A stretch of DNA of 64,000 bases, taken from contig OZ240207.1 in assembly GCA_965197415.1 (NCBI GenBank), positions 2,852,001 to 2,916,000 of the forward strand. Direction: 5' to 3'. The position numbers and the translations under genes were made by a program. The notes under the pieces were generated by a model. The model had not been told where the DNA came from. It made no database searches and saw nothing but the letters and a program-made list of their open reading frames with translations. The stretch's first letter is position 1, and each line of letters begins with the position of its first letter. Shown piece by piece: positions 8,366 to 15,743 of this stretch. This DNA is from DAOUJI01 sp965197415. Its GTDB lineage: Bacteria > Chloroflexota > Dehalococcoidia > Lucifugimonadales > JAGWBF01.

Positions 8366-8609
8366 CAGGGCCCTGGTGAACCAGCCGACCATAATCTGGG
8401 CCGACGAGCCCACAGGAGACCTGGACAGCGAGACTGCCGAAGAGATAATTCAACTGATGCGCGACCTGAACCGGCAGAACGGCCAGACCTTTGTTGTAGT
8501 CACCCACGACGACTACGTCGGAAGCTGCACCGACCGCATCATCCGAATGCGGGACGGCCAGGTCGTGGACTACGGCGACGGCTCCAGCCCGGCAGACGGG
8601 CGGGCGTAA
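8366..8609 (+). pseudogene. duplicated 3' fragment of the ABC ATPase gene
   Basis: Positions 8366-8608 repeat 7672-7914 with a constant offset of 694 bp. The only difference I find is G7892 to A8586 (Gly to Ser), so 242 of 243 bases agree. The fragment begins within the signature/Walker B region, lacks the P-loop and has no start signal; it ends in TAA instead of TAG. The near identity implies a very recent duplication or gene conversion, or an assembly artefact. Confidence 0.85.
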
Positions 8610-8688
8610 GCCGAGGCCACTCACTATTCCGAATCTTCCCTCTCTACCGATCCTAGACCCTGTTTACACCGGTCCAGTGCGTCCGTCG

Positions 8689-9342
8689 TTAGAGACCAAG
8701 CAACTCTTTCTTCTTGGCATCGAACTCTTCCTGTGTGAGTACGCCTCTCTCCAGGAGGCCAGCCAGCTTGTCTATCTCGTCGGCTGCGGACCCAGGTTGG
8801 CTTGCTTCAGGTGTCGAGGCCGCAGCGGAAGTTTTGGCTTCGTCGGTAGAACCTCTAGCCGTGTTGACGAGTTCAACAATGCTAGGAACGGCGGACGCAA
8901 TCAACATTAGGGACCCGACTAGACCAAGGTAAATCCCCGCTCCTATGGATAATGCACCGCCGGACTCGTCGGCTAATCCGTTCAAGTCGACCCATTTCAG
9001 GATAACAGCGATCAATATGGCGATTCCCGCCAACGAAACAGCTCTGTCAACCCATGCCCAGTGGGGGGATCCTCGGCTAGTAGAGGCGATGCCCAGATAC
9101 GATGCAGCCTTGTCCAGCCAGGGGGCCGTCTCTTGAGTCTCGCCGATAAGGTGACGCCACCCAATCACCACTAAGGATAATATGGCGAAGGCAAGAACGA
9201 CCTCTCCCTCTGCAAAGTCCATCCCCGTGGCCGATTCGTCGTACGCAGCGACGGTGGCCCACGCGACCAACGCCCCTATCAGAGCGAGCAGTCCTCCAAG
9301 GGCTCCGAGACCTCTCCATACCAGCGGATTGATTCCAGACAT
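8689..9342 (-). CDS. membrane protein with C-terminal SHOCT domain
   Basis: A 217-residue protein with four or five hydrophobic segments (about 10-30, 45-62, 100-115, 130-155) and a polar linker. Residues about 186-217 form a SHOCT (short C-terminal) domain, with the pattern IDKLAGLLERGVLT then EEFDAKKKELL. The ATG at 9342 is preceded by AAGGAGG. SHOCT domains are thought to aid oligomerisation; the function of this protein is unknown. It looks like a longer relative of the 141-residue neighbour at 7917-8342. Confidence 0.7.
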   Translation of the reverse strand: MSGINPLVWRGLGALGGLLALIGALVAWATVAAYDESATGMDFAEGEVVLAFAILSLVVIGWRHLIGETQETAPWLDKAASYLGIASTSRGSPHWAWVDRAVSLAGIAILIAVILKWVDLNGLADESGGALSIGAGIYLGLVGSLMLIASAVPSIVELVNTARGSTDEAKTSAAASTPEASQPGSAADEIDKLAGLLERGVLTQEEFDAKKKELLGL

Positions 9343-9526
9343 GCGTAGCCTCCTTGACCACGTAATATCCTGCAGGCGCCTGCCTGCACTGACACTGGCC
9401 TAAAGGCCACACCGCTTTGCGGCGTGCGTGCGCATTACAGCACAGCTTAGTTGCAATGCGCAAGTTTCCTTTTCATTCGGAATTTTCCAAACTGTCTTTC
9501 CCGTGGAAATATGCCGAAACGTCCCG

Positions 9527-9588
9527 TTCGCCTCTGGCGGGAGAAGGTTGGGCCGGCCCTGAGCTTGCCGAAAGGATGAGGGGGAACC
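9527..9588. repeat. dispersed GC-rich palindromic repeat, degenerate copy
   Basis: In the 314-bp gap 9343-9656 there are pieces of two repeat types seen elsewhere in the window: CTCTGGCGGGAGAAGG...GATGAGGGGGAACC and the CCCTGAGCTTGCCGAAAGG type. I see no gene in this gap. A start-proximal promoter for the SHOCT gene is possible but not clear. Confidence 0.5.
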
Positions 9589-9656
9589 TAGGACTGTCAG
9601 ACAGCGCAACAGATAGCATGTGAGATTAGGAGGACCTTAGACCGGAATCCCCTGAG

Positions 9657-10994
9657 TTAAAGCTGAGGGAGGTACCGCTTGATCTCGTAGTCGGTGATTT
9701 GAGTGCGGAACTCGTTCCACTCAAGCTTTTTGTTCTCCAGGAACACCCTGAATACGTGGTCTCCGAGAGTCTCCTGGAGCAGTTCGCTGTTCTCGGCTAG
9801 CTTGATGGCCTCATGCAGGCTGCCCGGCAGAGCGGCTATCCCCCTGGCGGCTCTGGTCTCCTCGGACATGTCGAATACGTTCTCCTCGGTGGGCGGGGGA
9901 ACTTCGTATTCGTTCTCGATTCCCTTGAGACCGGCCGCCAGCATCACGCTGAAGGCAAGGTAGGGGTTGCACGCCGGGTCGGGCGCACGGTACTCGATGT
10001 GCACCGAGTCCTGGCGTCCAGGTCTGTAGGAGGGGACGCGTATCAGGTCGGAACGGTTCTTCATCGCCCACGATATGTACATCGGCGCTTCGTGGCCTGG
10101 CGTCAACCTTTTGTAAGAGTTCACCCATTGGTTGGTCACCAAAGTGATCTCCGGTGCGTGGCGCAGCAGGCCAGCTGTGTAGAGCCGGCCGATTTGGGAC
10201 AACTCCCCTGGGTTGTTCCGGTCAAAGAAGGAGTTGGAGTCCCCCTGGAAAAGGGACTGGTGTACGTGCATTCCCGAACCGTTGACCCCTGGCAGCGGCT
10301 TCGGCATGAAGGTGGCGTAGACGTTGTTCTGGGAGGCCACCTCTTTTATGACCAGCTTGCTGGTGGTGACGTTGTCCGCCATAGTGATGGCATCGGTGTA
10401 CTGAAGGTCGATTTCATGCTGTCCCGGCGCCGCTTCATGGTGGGAATACTTGACCGGAATTCCCATTTCGGCCAATGTCAGGACCGTCTCGCGCCGCAGG
10501 TCAGTTCCCAGTTCCATCGACAATTGGTCGAAATAGCCGCCTTTGTCGATGGCCTTGGGGTCTTCGGTTCCCGTGAGATAGAAGTATTCGAACTCCGGGC
10601 CAACGTAGTAAGTGAACCCGAGGTTGGATGCCTTCCTCACGTTCCTCTTAAGGACGAATCTTGGGTCTCCCTCGAACGGATCGCCAGTGGGCTTGTGTAT
10701 GTCGCAGAACATCCTCGCCACCGAGTTCTGACGAGGCCGCCAACTGAGTATGCGGAACGTGGTTGGGTCGGGTCGGGCCACCATGTCGCTTTCGTCTATG
10801 CGAACGAAACCCTCGATGGACGAGCCATCAAACGCAACCCCTTGCTCCAGGGCATCCTCAAGCTCCTCCACGGTGATGGCGAAACCCTTAAGGGCGCCCA
10901 GGATGTCGCAGAACCAGAGCCGGATGAACTTTACGTCGTTCTCCCGCGCAGTCCTGAGGACAAACTCTTTCGCTTCATCTTCGGCCCAAGTCAT
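9657..10994 (-). CDS. glnA: type I glutamine synthetase (GSI-alpha-like)
   Basis: A 445-residue glutamine synthetase that makes glutamine from glutamate, ammonia and ATP. Visible features are the DGSSIEGF loop, the GPEFEYFY metal site, the NGSGMHVHQS segment, the NRSDLIRVP arginine loop and EYRAPDPACNPYLA. It lacks the NLYxLPPEE adenylylation segment of the beta type, and its length of about 445 fits the alpha type (feedback-controlled in Firmicutes). It has its own promoter and a roughly 115-nt leader with a hairpin, downstream of a second, longer GS gene. Confidence 0.93.
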   Translation of the reverse strand: MTWAEDEAKEFVLRTARENDVKFIRLWFCDILGALKGFAITVEELEDALEQGVAFDGSSIEGFVRIDESDMVARPDPTTFRILSWRPRQNSVARMFCDIHKPTGDPFEGDPRFVLKRNVRKASNLGFTYYVGPEFEYFYLTGTEDPKAIDKGGYFDQLSMELGTDLRRETVLTLAEMGIPVKYSHHEAAPGQHEIDLQYTDAITMADNVTTSKLVIKEVASQNNVYATFMPKPLPGVNGSGMHVHQSLFQGDSNSFFDRNNPGELSQIGRLYTAGLLRHAPEITLVTNQWVNSYKRLTPGHEAPMYISWAMKNRSDLIRVPSYRPGRQDSVHIEYRAPDPACNPYLAFSVMLAAGLKGIENEYEVPPPTEENVFDMSEETRAARGIAALPGSLHEAIKLAENSELLQETLGDHVFRVFLENKKLEWNEFRTQITDYEIKRYLPQL

Positions 10995-11072
10995 AACCGA
11001 TTCTCCGGTAGAGGTCTCCGATTGGGGAATATTGGGTTACGTATCGAGGATTGGCCGTCGCCAGGGATAAAG

Positions 11073-11113
11073 TGCGGCAGGCTTGGGATTAGGACCCCGT
11101 AGGGCCTGCCGCA
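11073..11113 (-). promoter_or_regulatory. hairpin at the start of the glnA leader
   Basis: TGCGGCAGGC (11073-11082) and GCCTGCCGCA (11104-11113) form a perfect 10-bp stem around 21 nt. It begins within a few bases of the predicted transcription start of the GSI-alpha gene, so it could be a leader structure, an operator overlapping the start, or the terminator of the upstream GS gene. No clear T run follows on the minus strand (CTTTATCCC). Confidence 0.45.
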
Positions 11114-11116
11114 ACG

Positions 11117-11145
11117 ATTCTATTGACTGGCGCAGGTCGTGTCAA
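11117..11145 (-). promoter_or_regulatory. sigma70-type promoter of the GSI-alpha gene
   Basis: On the minus strand TTGACA (11140-11145) and TAGAAT (11117-11122) have a 17-bp spacer. The predicted start is near 11110, giving a leader of about 115 nt before the ATG at 10994. Confidence 0.75.
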
Positions 11146-11163
11146 TTTGGACGCCGAGTCGGG

Positions 11164-12588
11164 CTAGGCGTCGAAGTACATGAAGAACTCATACGGGTGG
11201 GGCCGTAGCCTGATGTTGTCCAGGTCGCCCTTCTTGTAGTCCAACCAGGTTTCAATCAGGTCCTCGGTGAACACGCCGCCCCGCAACAGGAACTCGTAGT
11301 CGTTCTCCAGCGATGCCAGGGCCTCGTCCAAAGAGCCGGGCACCTGCCGTATCTTGGCAAGCTCTTCGGGCGGCAACTCATACAAGTTCTGGTCCACGGG
11401 GTCGGGCGGCTCTATTTCGTTTATGACTCCGTCGATCCCCGCCATCAGCATAGCCGAGAACGCTACATATGGGTTGCAGGCGGGGTCGGGTGCGCGGAAC
11501 TCCAGCCTTCGGGCTGCCGGACTGGCAGAGTAGGTCGGGATGCGGATGCACGCCGAGCGGTTCCGCACGGAGTAGACCAGGTTCACGGGAGCCTCGAAAC
11601 CTGGCACCAGCCGCTTGTAGCTGTTGGTGGTCGGGGCTATGAAGGCCAGTAGAGCCGGGGCGTGCTGGAGCAGGCCGCCGATGTAATGGCGGCAGGTGGC
11701 GCTGAGCATAGCGTAGCCGTTGGCGTCGTAGAAGAGGTTCTGCCCTTCCCTCCAAAGACTCTGGTGGGTGTGCATTCCTGTGCCGTTGTCGCCGAACAGG
11801 GGTTTGGGCATGAAGGTCGCCACCTTGCCGTACCTGTGTGCAACGTTCTTGACCACGTACTTGAGTATCGTGACGGTGTCCGCCATTTTGGTCAGGCTGT
11901 CGAAGCGGACGTCGATCTCAGCCTGTCCCGCCGTAGCGACCTCGTGGTGGTGTTTCTCGACGATGATGCCGAACCGCTCTATTTCCTGAACGGCCTCCGT
12001 GCGTATGTCCTGGAAGGTGTCGAACGGGGGCGTCGGGAAGTAGCCTTCCTTGTGGCGAGGCCTGTAGGCCAGGTTGCGGCCACCGTCCACTGTACCGGGC
12101 TGGCCTGAGTTCCATATCCCTTCATCCGAATCGATGAAGTAGTAGCCTTCATTGCTGGTCTGGTTGAACCTGGCCGAGTCGAAGATGAAGAACTCCGGTT
12201 CCGGCCCCCAGTAGCTTACGTCGGCAATGCCGGAACTCTTGAGGTACTCCTCCGCCTTGTGGGCGACGTTGCGCGGGTCCCGGGTGAAGGTGTCCCGCGT
12301 CACCGGGTCCAGGATGTCGCAAATCATGGTCAAGGTCGGCGCCTTGAAGAAGGGGTCCATGTTGGCGGTGGTCGTGTCGGGGATGAGAAGCATGTCGCTC
12401 TCGTCGATGGACTTGAAGCCGCGAATGCTGGACCCGTCGAACCCGTAACCCTCAGCCAGGTTGTCCTCGCTAAGCTCGCTCAAGGGAATGGAGACGTGCT
12501 GGAAGGTGCCCGGCAGGTCCGTGAACTTCAGGTCGATGATCCCTATCTTGTTGTCTTTGGCGTGTCTAACAACTTCTTCCGGGGTCAT
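11164..12588 (-). CDS. glnA: type I glutamine synthetase (GSI-beta-like, adenylylation site)
   Basis: A 474-residue glutamine synthetase. It has the DGSSIRGF loop, GPEPEFFIFD metal site, a 25-residue insertion near 150-175 and NGTGMHTHQS. NLYELPPEE (401-409) with Tyr403 matches the tyrosine that is adenylylated in proteobacterial GSI-beta. An adenylyltransferase is not in the window. The ATG at 12588 follows a GGAGGG ribosome site and lies 71 bp after an ammonium transporter gene, so the two may be cotranscribed. Confidence 0.94.
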   Translation of the reverse strand: MTPEEVVRHAKDNKIGIIDLKFTDLPGTFQHVSIPLSELSEDNLAEGYGFDGSSIRGFKSIDESDMLLIPDTTTANMDPFFKAPTLTMICDILDPVTRDTFTRDPRNVAHKAEEYLKSSGIADVSYWGPEPEFFIFDSARFNQTSNEGYYFIDSDEGIWNSGQPGTVDGGRNLAYRPRHKEGYFPTPPFDTFQDIRTEAVQEIERFGIIVEKHHHEVATAGQAEIDVRFDSLTKMADTVTILKYVVKNVAHRYGKVATFMPKPLFGDNGTGMHTHQSLWREGQNLFYDANGYAMLSATCRHYIGGLLQHAPALLAFIAPTTNSYKRLVPGFEAPVNLVYSVRNRSACIRIPTYSASPAARRLEFRAPDPACNPYVAFSAMLMAGIDGVINEIEPPDPVDQNLYELPPEELAKIRQVPGSLDEALASLENDYEFLLRGGVFTEDLIETWLDYKKGDLDNIRLRPHPYEFFMYFDA

Positions 12589-12659
12589 TGAAGGTTCCCT
12601 CCTGTTGGATTTGCTTTCCGATATAGGGCATTTTGGAACAGGACCGTCCCCAGGGGCGT

Positions 12660-13913
12660 CTATTCCTCTTCATCCCCCGACCCTCCGGCGATGCCCACTA
12701 TGGACTCGTCGATGGGGACGTAGGCTTCCTCTCCATGCTGAGACAGGTCCAACCCCTCTTCCTCTTGGGACTCATCGGCCCTGATGCCGAGGGTGTACTT
12801 GATGGCGACGAGTATCACGGCGGTGGTGACCAGCGCCCATCCCCAGGTGGCGCCTATTCCAGCCAACTGGTACAGGACCTGCTCCCCTCGGGTGACGCCT
12901 TCCGCCAGTCCTCCAAACCCTATTCCTACGAATAGGCCGGTTGCCAAGGCGCCCCAAGTGCCTCCCATTCCGTGGACGCCCCAGACGGCCAGAGCATCGT
13001 CAACCTTGAGTTTCAGCAAAAGCTCGACGGCGCCATAACAGATGACCCCCGCGCCCAGGCCGATGATTATGGCGGGCATGGGTCCGACGAAACCTGCGGC
13101 GGGCGTGATGGCTACCAGCCCGGCGACGGCCCCGGAAGCCGCTCCCACCAGGCTGGGCTTCTTTCCGAATATCCAGGACATGCCCACCCACGCGCACATC
13201 GCCATAGCCGTGGCGGTGTTGGTGGCCACGAATGCGTTGACCGCCGTGCCGTTGGCGGCCAGGGCGCTCCCGGCGTTGAACCCGAACCACCCGAACCAGA
13301 GCAAAGCGGCTCCTAGCACTATCATCGGAACGTTGTGGGGAGTCATCGGCCGTTGGCCGAACCCGATGCGCGGCCCAATGACGAACGCCGCCACCAGGGC
13401 TGCCACGCCAGCGTTGATGTGGACGACGGTGCCGCCCGCAAAGTCTAGGGCTCCAAGCTGGAAGAGCCATCCGTCGCCGTGCCATACCCAGTGGGCCACA
13501 GGAGCGTATACGATGGTCACCCACAGTATGGTGAAGATCACGAAGGCGCTGAATTTCATACGCTCGGCGAATGCGCCGGTTATCAGGGCGGGCGTGATTA
13601 TGGCGAACATGGCTTGGAAAATCATGAACGCCTGGTCGGGTATGTTTCCGCCTTCTTCGGCGCTGACTCCGTTGAGTCCGAACAATTTCAGGTTTCCGAT
13701 AAAACCGCCAATGTCATTGCCGAAGGCCAGGCTGTATCCCCACAGCACCCAGACTACGCCCACGATGCCGATGGTCATGAAGCTGTACATTATGGTGGAC
13801 AGGACATTCTTTTGGCGCGACAAGCCGCCGTAGAAGAATGCCAGCCCGGGCGTCATAAGAAGCACCAGAGCCGATGACGTTAGGACCCATGCTGTATCTC
13901 CTGAGTCAATCAT
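12660..13913 (-). CDS. amt: ammonium transporter (Amt family), copy 1
   Basis: A 417-residue Amt channel with about eleven membrane helices. The N-terminus lacks a clear cleaved signal and begins with the helix VLTSSALVLLMTPGLAFFYGG. The two pore histidines lie in VVHINAG and GVHGMGGTWG. The cytoplasmic C-terminal region (GIRADESQEEEGLDLSQHGEEAY) is the part that contacts PII proteins in other Amt systems, but no glnK/glnB gene is present here. It stands between a 29-residue membrane peptide gene and the GSI-beta gene. Confidence 0.94.
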   Translation of the reverse strand: MIDSGDTAWVLTSSALVLLMTPGLAFFYGGLSRQKNVLSTIMYSFMTIGIVGVVWVLWGYSLAFGNDIGGFIGNLKLFGLNGVSAEEGGNIPDQAFMIFQAMFAIITPALITGAFAERMKFSAFVIFTILWVTIVYAPVAHWVWHGDGWLFQLGALDFAGGTVVHINAGVAALVAAFVIGPRIGFGQRPMTPHNVPMIVLGAALLWFGWFGFNAGSALAANGTAVNAFVATNTATAMAMCAWVGMSWIFGKKPSLVGAASGAVAGLVAITPAAGFVGPMPAIIIGLGAGVICYGAVELLLKLKVDDALAVWGVHGMGGTWGALATGLFVGIGFGGLAEGVTRGEQVLYQLAGIGATWGWALVTTAVILVAIKYTLGIRADESQEEEGLDLSQHGEEAYVPIDESIVGIAGGSGDEEE

Positions 13914-13966
13914 GACAGCCTAACCCTCCTTTCCGTGTTCCCCTTAATGTTTTTCTCCGACAAGCA

Positions 13967-14000
13967 ACCCAGTCCATACCCGCAGGGGCATGGACTGGGT
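13967..14000 (-). promoter_or_regulatory. intercistronic hairpin before amt copy 1
   Basis: ACCCAGTCCAT (13967-13977) pairs perfectly with ATGGACTGGGT (13990-14000). Inner pairing of GCCC with GGGT extends this to about 15 bp closed by a four-base loop on the minus strand. It sits between the 29-residue gene and amt copy 1. No T run follows, so it may limit read-through, set mRNA ends or act as an attenuator. Confidence 0.5.
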
Positions 14001-14028
14001 CAACGTTGGACTTATCTTGGTTTGGGTG

Positions 14029-14118
14029 TTAGTTCTTCTGGGCAAACTTTCTCGGAAGCACAACCCACAACGCGAAGAGTCCTACGAACACGGCTCCCGC
14101 TAGAATTGCTGGCAACAT
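14029..14118 (-). CDS. 29-residue single-pass membrane peptide
   Basis: The ATG at 14118 follows GGAGGAAAG and opens a 29-codon frame. The product is one hydrophobic helix (residues 2-20) followed by the basic tail PRKFAQKN. It lies between two amt genes, downstream of the second 11-bp-periodic operator array. A longer frame opens at 14220 but would overlap the operator and inverted repeat, so the short start is preferred. It is unnamed; it could be a small partner of the transporter or a leader peptide. Confidence 0.5.
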   Translation of the reverse strand: MLPAILAGAVFVGLFALWVVLPRKFAQKN

Positions 14119-14161
14119 CTTTCCTCCATCTCTCCGCTGTCGTCTTGATATGCATTCTGAG

Positions 14162-14224
14162 GGCAATGTGTTTCGGACATTTTGCATCGATGTTAAATCT
14201 TTGTTACATCCGAAACACATTGCC
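14162..14224. repeat. perfect 16-bp inverted repeat around operator array
   Basis: GGCAATGTGTTTCGGA (14162-14177) and TCCGAAACACATTGCC (14209-14224) are exact inverse copies with 31 bp between. The element begins 20 bp after the stop of amt copy 2 and encloses most of the tandem half sites. It could terminate that gene's transcript, but the loop is long and no T run follows. Confidence 0.7.
14170..14207. promoter_or_regulatory. 11-bp-periodic operator array 2 (GlnR-like)
   Basis: On the plus strand GTTTC (14170), TTTGC (14181), GTTAA (14192) and GTTAC (14203) are each separated by 6 bp, an exact 11-bp repeat. This resembles actinobacterial GlnR boxes (alternating GTnAC and GAAAC half sites with 6-bp spacers). 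It precedes the 29-residue gene and amt copy 1. Confidence 0.55.
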
Positions 14225-14244
14225 TTGGTCTTGTTTCCGCTTGC

Positions 14245-15594
14245 TTAGAACGTTGAGGAAGGCGGCGCGTCCGTGACGTAGGTTTCAAGCCCATGCTCGG
14301 ACTTGTCCAAGCCTTCGAGCTCCTCTTCCCTGCTCGCCCGCACACCGATGGTCGCCTTGAGGCCGAAGAACAGGGCGAAACCGGTGACTAGCGACCAGGC
14401 CACGACCACGGCCATGCTTATAAGCTGGGAGACGATTTGCTCAGCGTTCCCGTCCACGAGGCCGCTCACGCCATTGTGGCCCGCGGCGAATATCCCCACC
14501 GCCAGGAGCCCCCAAAGTCCAGAGAATCCGTGGACTGCGATGGCCCCAATCGGGTCGTCCACCTTGAGGACCTTTTCCAGGAACTGGAGCGAGAGCATCA
14601 TGATGGGCGCCGCTATTCCTCCGATGACCACGGCGGCCCAGGTGTCCACGTAGGCGCAGGGCGCCGTTATGCCCACCAATCCCGCCAGGGCCCCGTTGCA
14701 GGCCATAAGGATGTCGGCCTTGCCGGTCTGCACCAGTTTGATGTAAAGAGCTACGACCGCTCCGGTGGCTCCGGCGAGGAGAGTGTTGACAGCGTTCAAA
14801 CCGATGGTGTCGCTGCCGCCGATGTTGAACCCGAACCACCCGAAGAAGAGTATGAAGGTCCCGATTATCACGAAGGGCGTGCTGTGGCCGGATAGGATGT
14901 TGGCGGACCCGTCGGCGTTGAATTTGCCGATACGGGGACCCACTACCATGCAGGCTGCCAGCGCCAGAAATCCTCCGACGGCGTGGACTACGCCCGATCC
15001 GGCATAGTCAACCGCGCCAGGCAGGTTGATGGCTGAAAGGTCGCCCAACCATCCGCCGCCCCACACCCAGTGAGCGTACAGAGGGTATATGAGGGCGGTC
15101 ACTATGAAGCTGTAAGCCATGTAGGTCTGGATTTTGGTCCGCTCGGCTATGGCCCCGGCCACGATGGTGGCGGCGGTGGCTGCGAACACCATTTGGAACA
15201 TCCAGTCCACCCAGTTGTCATCCACAAGGAAGAAGTTGGACGTTCCGATGATTCCGGCCGCCGAGGCGCCGGTCATGAAGGCAAAACCGAAGGCCCAGAA
15301 GGACAGGGACGCGATGGCAAAGTCCATGAAGGACTTGGTCATATAGTTGGTGGTGTTCTTGGTGCGTATCAAGCCGGCTCCAAGGAAGGCGAAACCCGCT
15401 TGCATGAAGAACACCAGGAAGGCGGCTGCCAGGGTGATGAAAGCGCCCAGATTGCCGTCCACTACGTTGATGGCTTCCTGGGTCTCGTCGTCGACCTGTG
15501 CGAACGCCACGTTGTAGCCGCCGATGATGCCGACGGCCAACAACCCGGCCATCATCAGCACCAGCGTTCTCCTCAATGATACATGTTTCAACAT
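14245..15594 (-). CDS. amt: ammonium transporter (Amt family), copy 2, with signal peptide
   Basis: A 449-residue Amt channel. The start at 15594 is chosen because GGAGGGG lies just upstream and the N-terminus then reads as a signal peptide (MLKHVSLRRT, hydrophobic core, cleavage near AFAQ), as in E. coli AmtB. The pore histidines lie in VVHAVGG and AVHGFSGLWG. The C-terminal tail carries GVRASREEELEGLDKSEHG. It differs clearly from copy 1, so these are old paralogues. A six-element operator array lies 52 bp upstream of the start. Confidence 0.93.
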   Translation of the reverse strand: MLKHVSLRRTLVLMMAGLLAVGIIGGYNVAFAQVDDETQEAINVVDGNLGAFITLAAAFLVFFMQAGFAFLGAGLIRTKNTTNYMTKSFMDFAIASLSFWAFGFAFMTGASAAGIIGTSNFFLVDDNWVDWMFQMVFAATAATIVAGAIAERTKIQTYMAYSFIVTALIYPLYAHWVWGGGWLGDLSAINLPGAVDYAGSGVVHAVGGFLALAACMVVGPRIGKFNADGSANILSGHSTPFVIIGTFILFFGWFGFNIGGSDTIGLNAVNTLLAGATGAVVALYIKLVQTGKADILMACNGALAGLVGITAPCAYVDTWAAVVIGGIAAPIMMLSLQFLEKVLKVDDPIGAIAVHGFSGLWGLLAVGIFAAGHNGVSGLVDGNAEQIVSQLISMAVVVAWSLVTGFALFFGLKATIGVRASREEELEGLDKSEHGLETYVTDAPPSSTF

Positions 15595-15645
15595 GGGCTC
15601 CCCTCCTACAAACCGATATTGGCGACTCCATTTCATTCGAGAGAT

Positions 15646-15705
15646 GTTACGGGCCTGTTGCCGTTTTGTTACTCGTCTGTTTCATGGGTGTAAAATGATT
15701 GTTAC
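15646..15705. promoter_or_regulatory. 11-bp-periodic operator array 1 (GlnR-like)
   Basis: Plus-strand half sites GTTAC (15646), GTTGC (15657), GTTAC (15668), GTTTC (15679), GTAAA (15690) and GTTAC (15701) are each separated by exactly 6 bp. This puts six contacts on one face of the helix. The layout matches tandem direct-repeat sites of OmpR/PhoB-type regulators and the half sites match GlnR boxes (GTnAC/GAAAC). It lies between divergent amt copy 2 and rmuC, close to the former. Confidence 0.7.
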
Positions 15706-15743
15706 GCAAAACGCCGGCCCATAGCCGAAGGAGTCAATCCACG

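Noticed and set aside
8343..8624. Upstream extension of the 141-residue membrane protein gene
   Set aside because: The extra frame is the antisense of the duplicated ABC fragment, and a strong AAGGAGG stands before the ATG at 8342.
9813..11102. Long open frame on the plus strand opposite the GSI-alpha gene
   Set aside because: Antisense shadow of a clear glutamine synthetase; no ribosome site or family pattern.
14162..14224. Inverted repeat as a simple intrinsic terminator of amt copy 2
   Set aside because: Possible but not preferred: 31-nt loop, no T run, and the interior holds periodic half sites.
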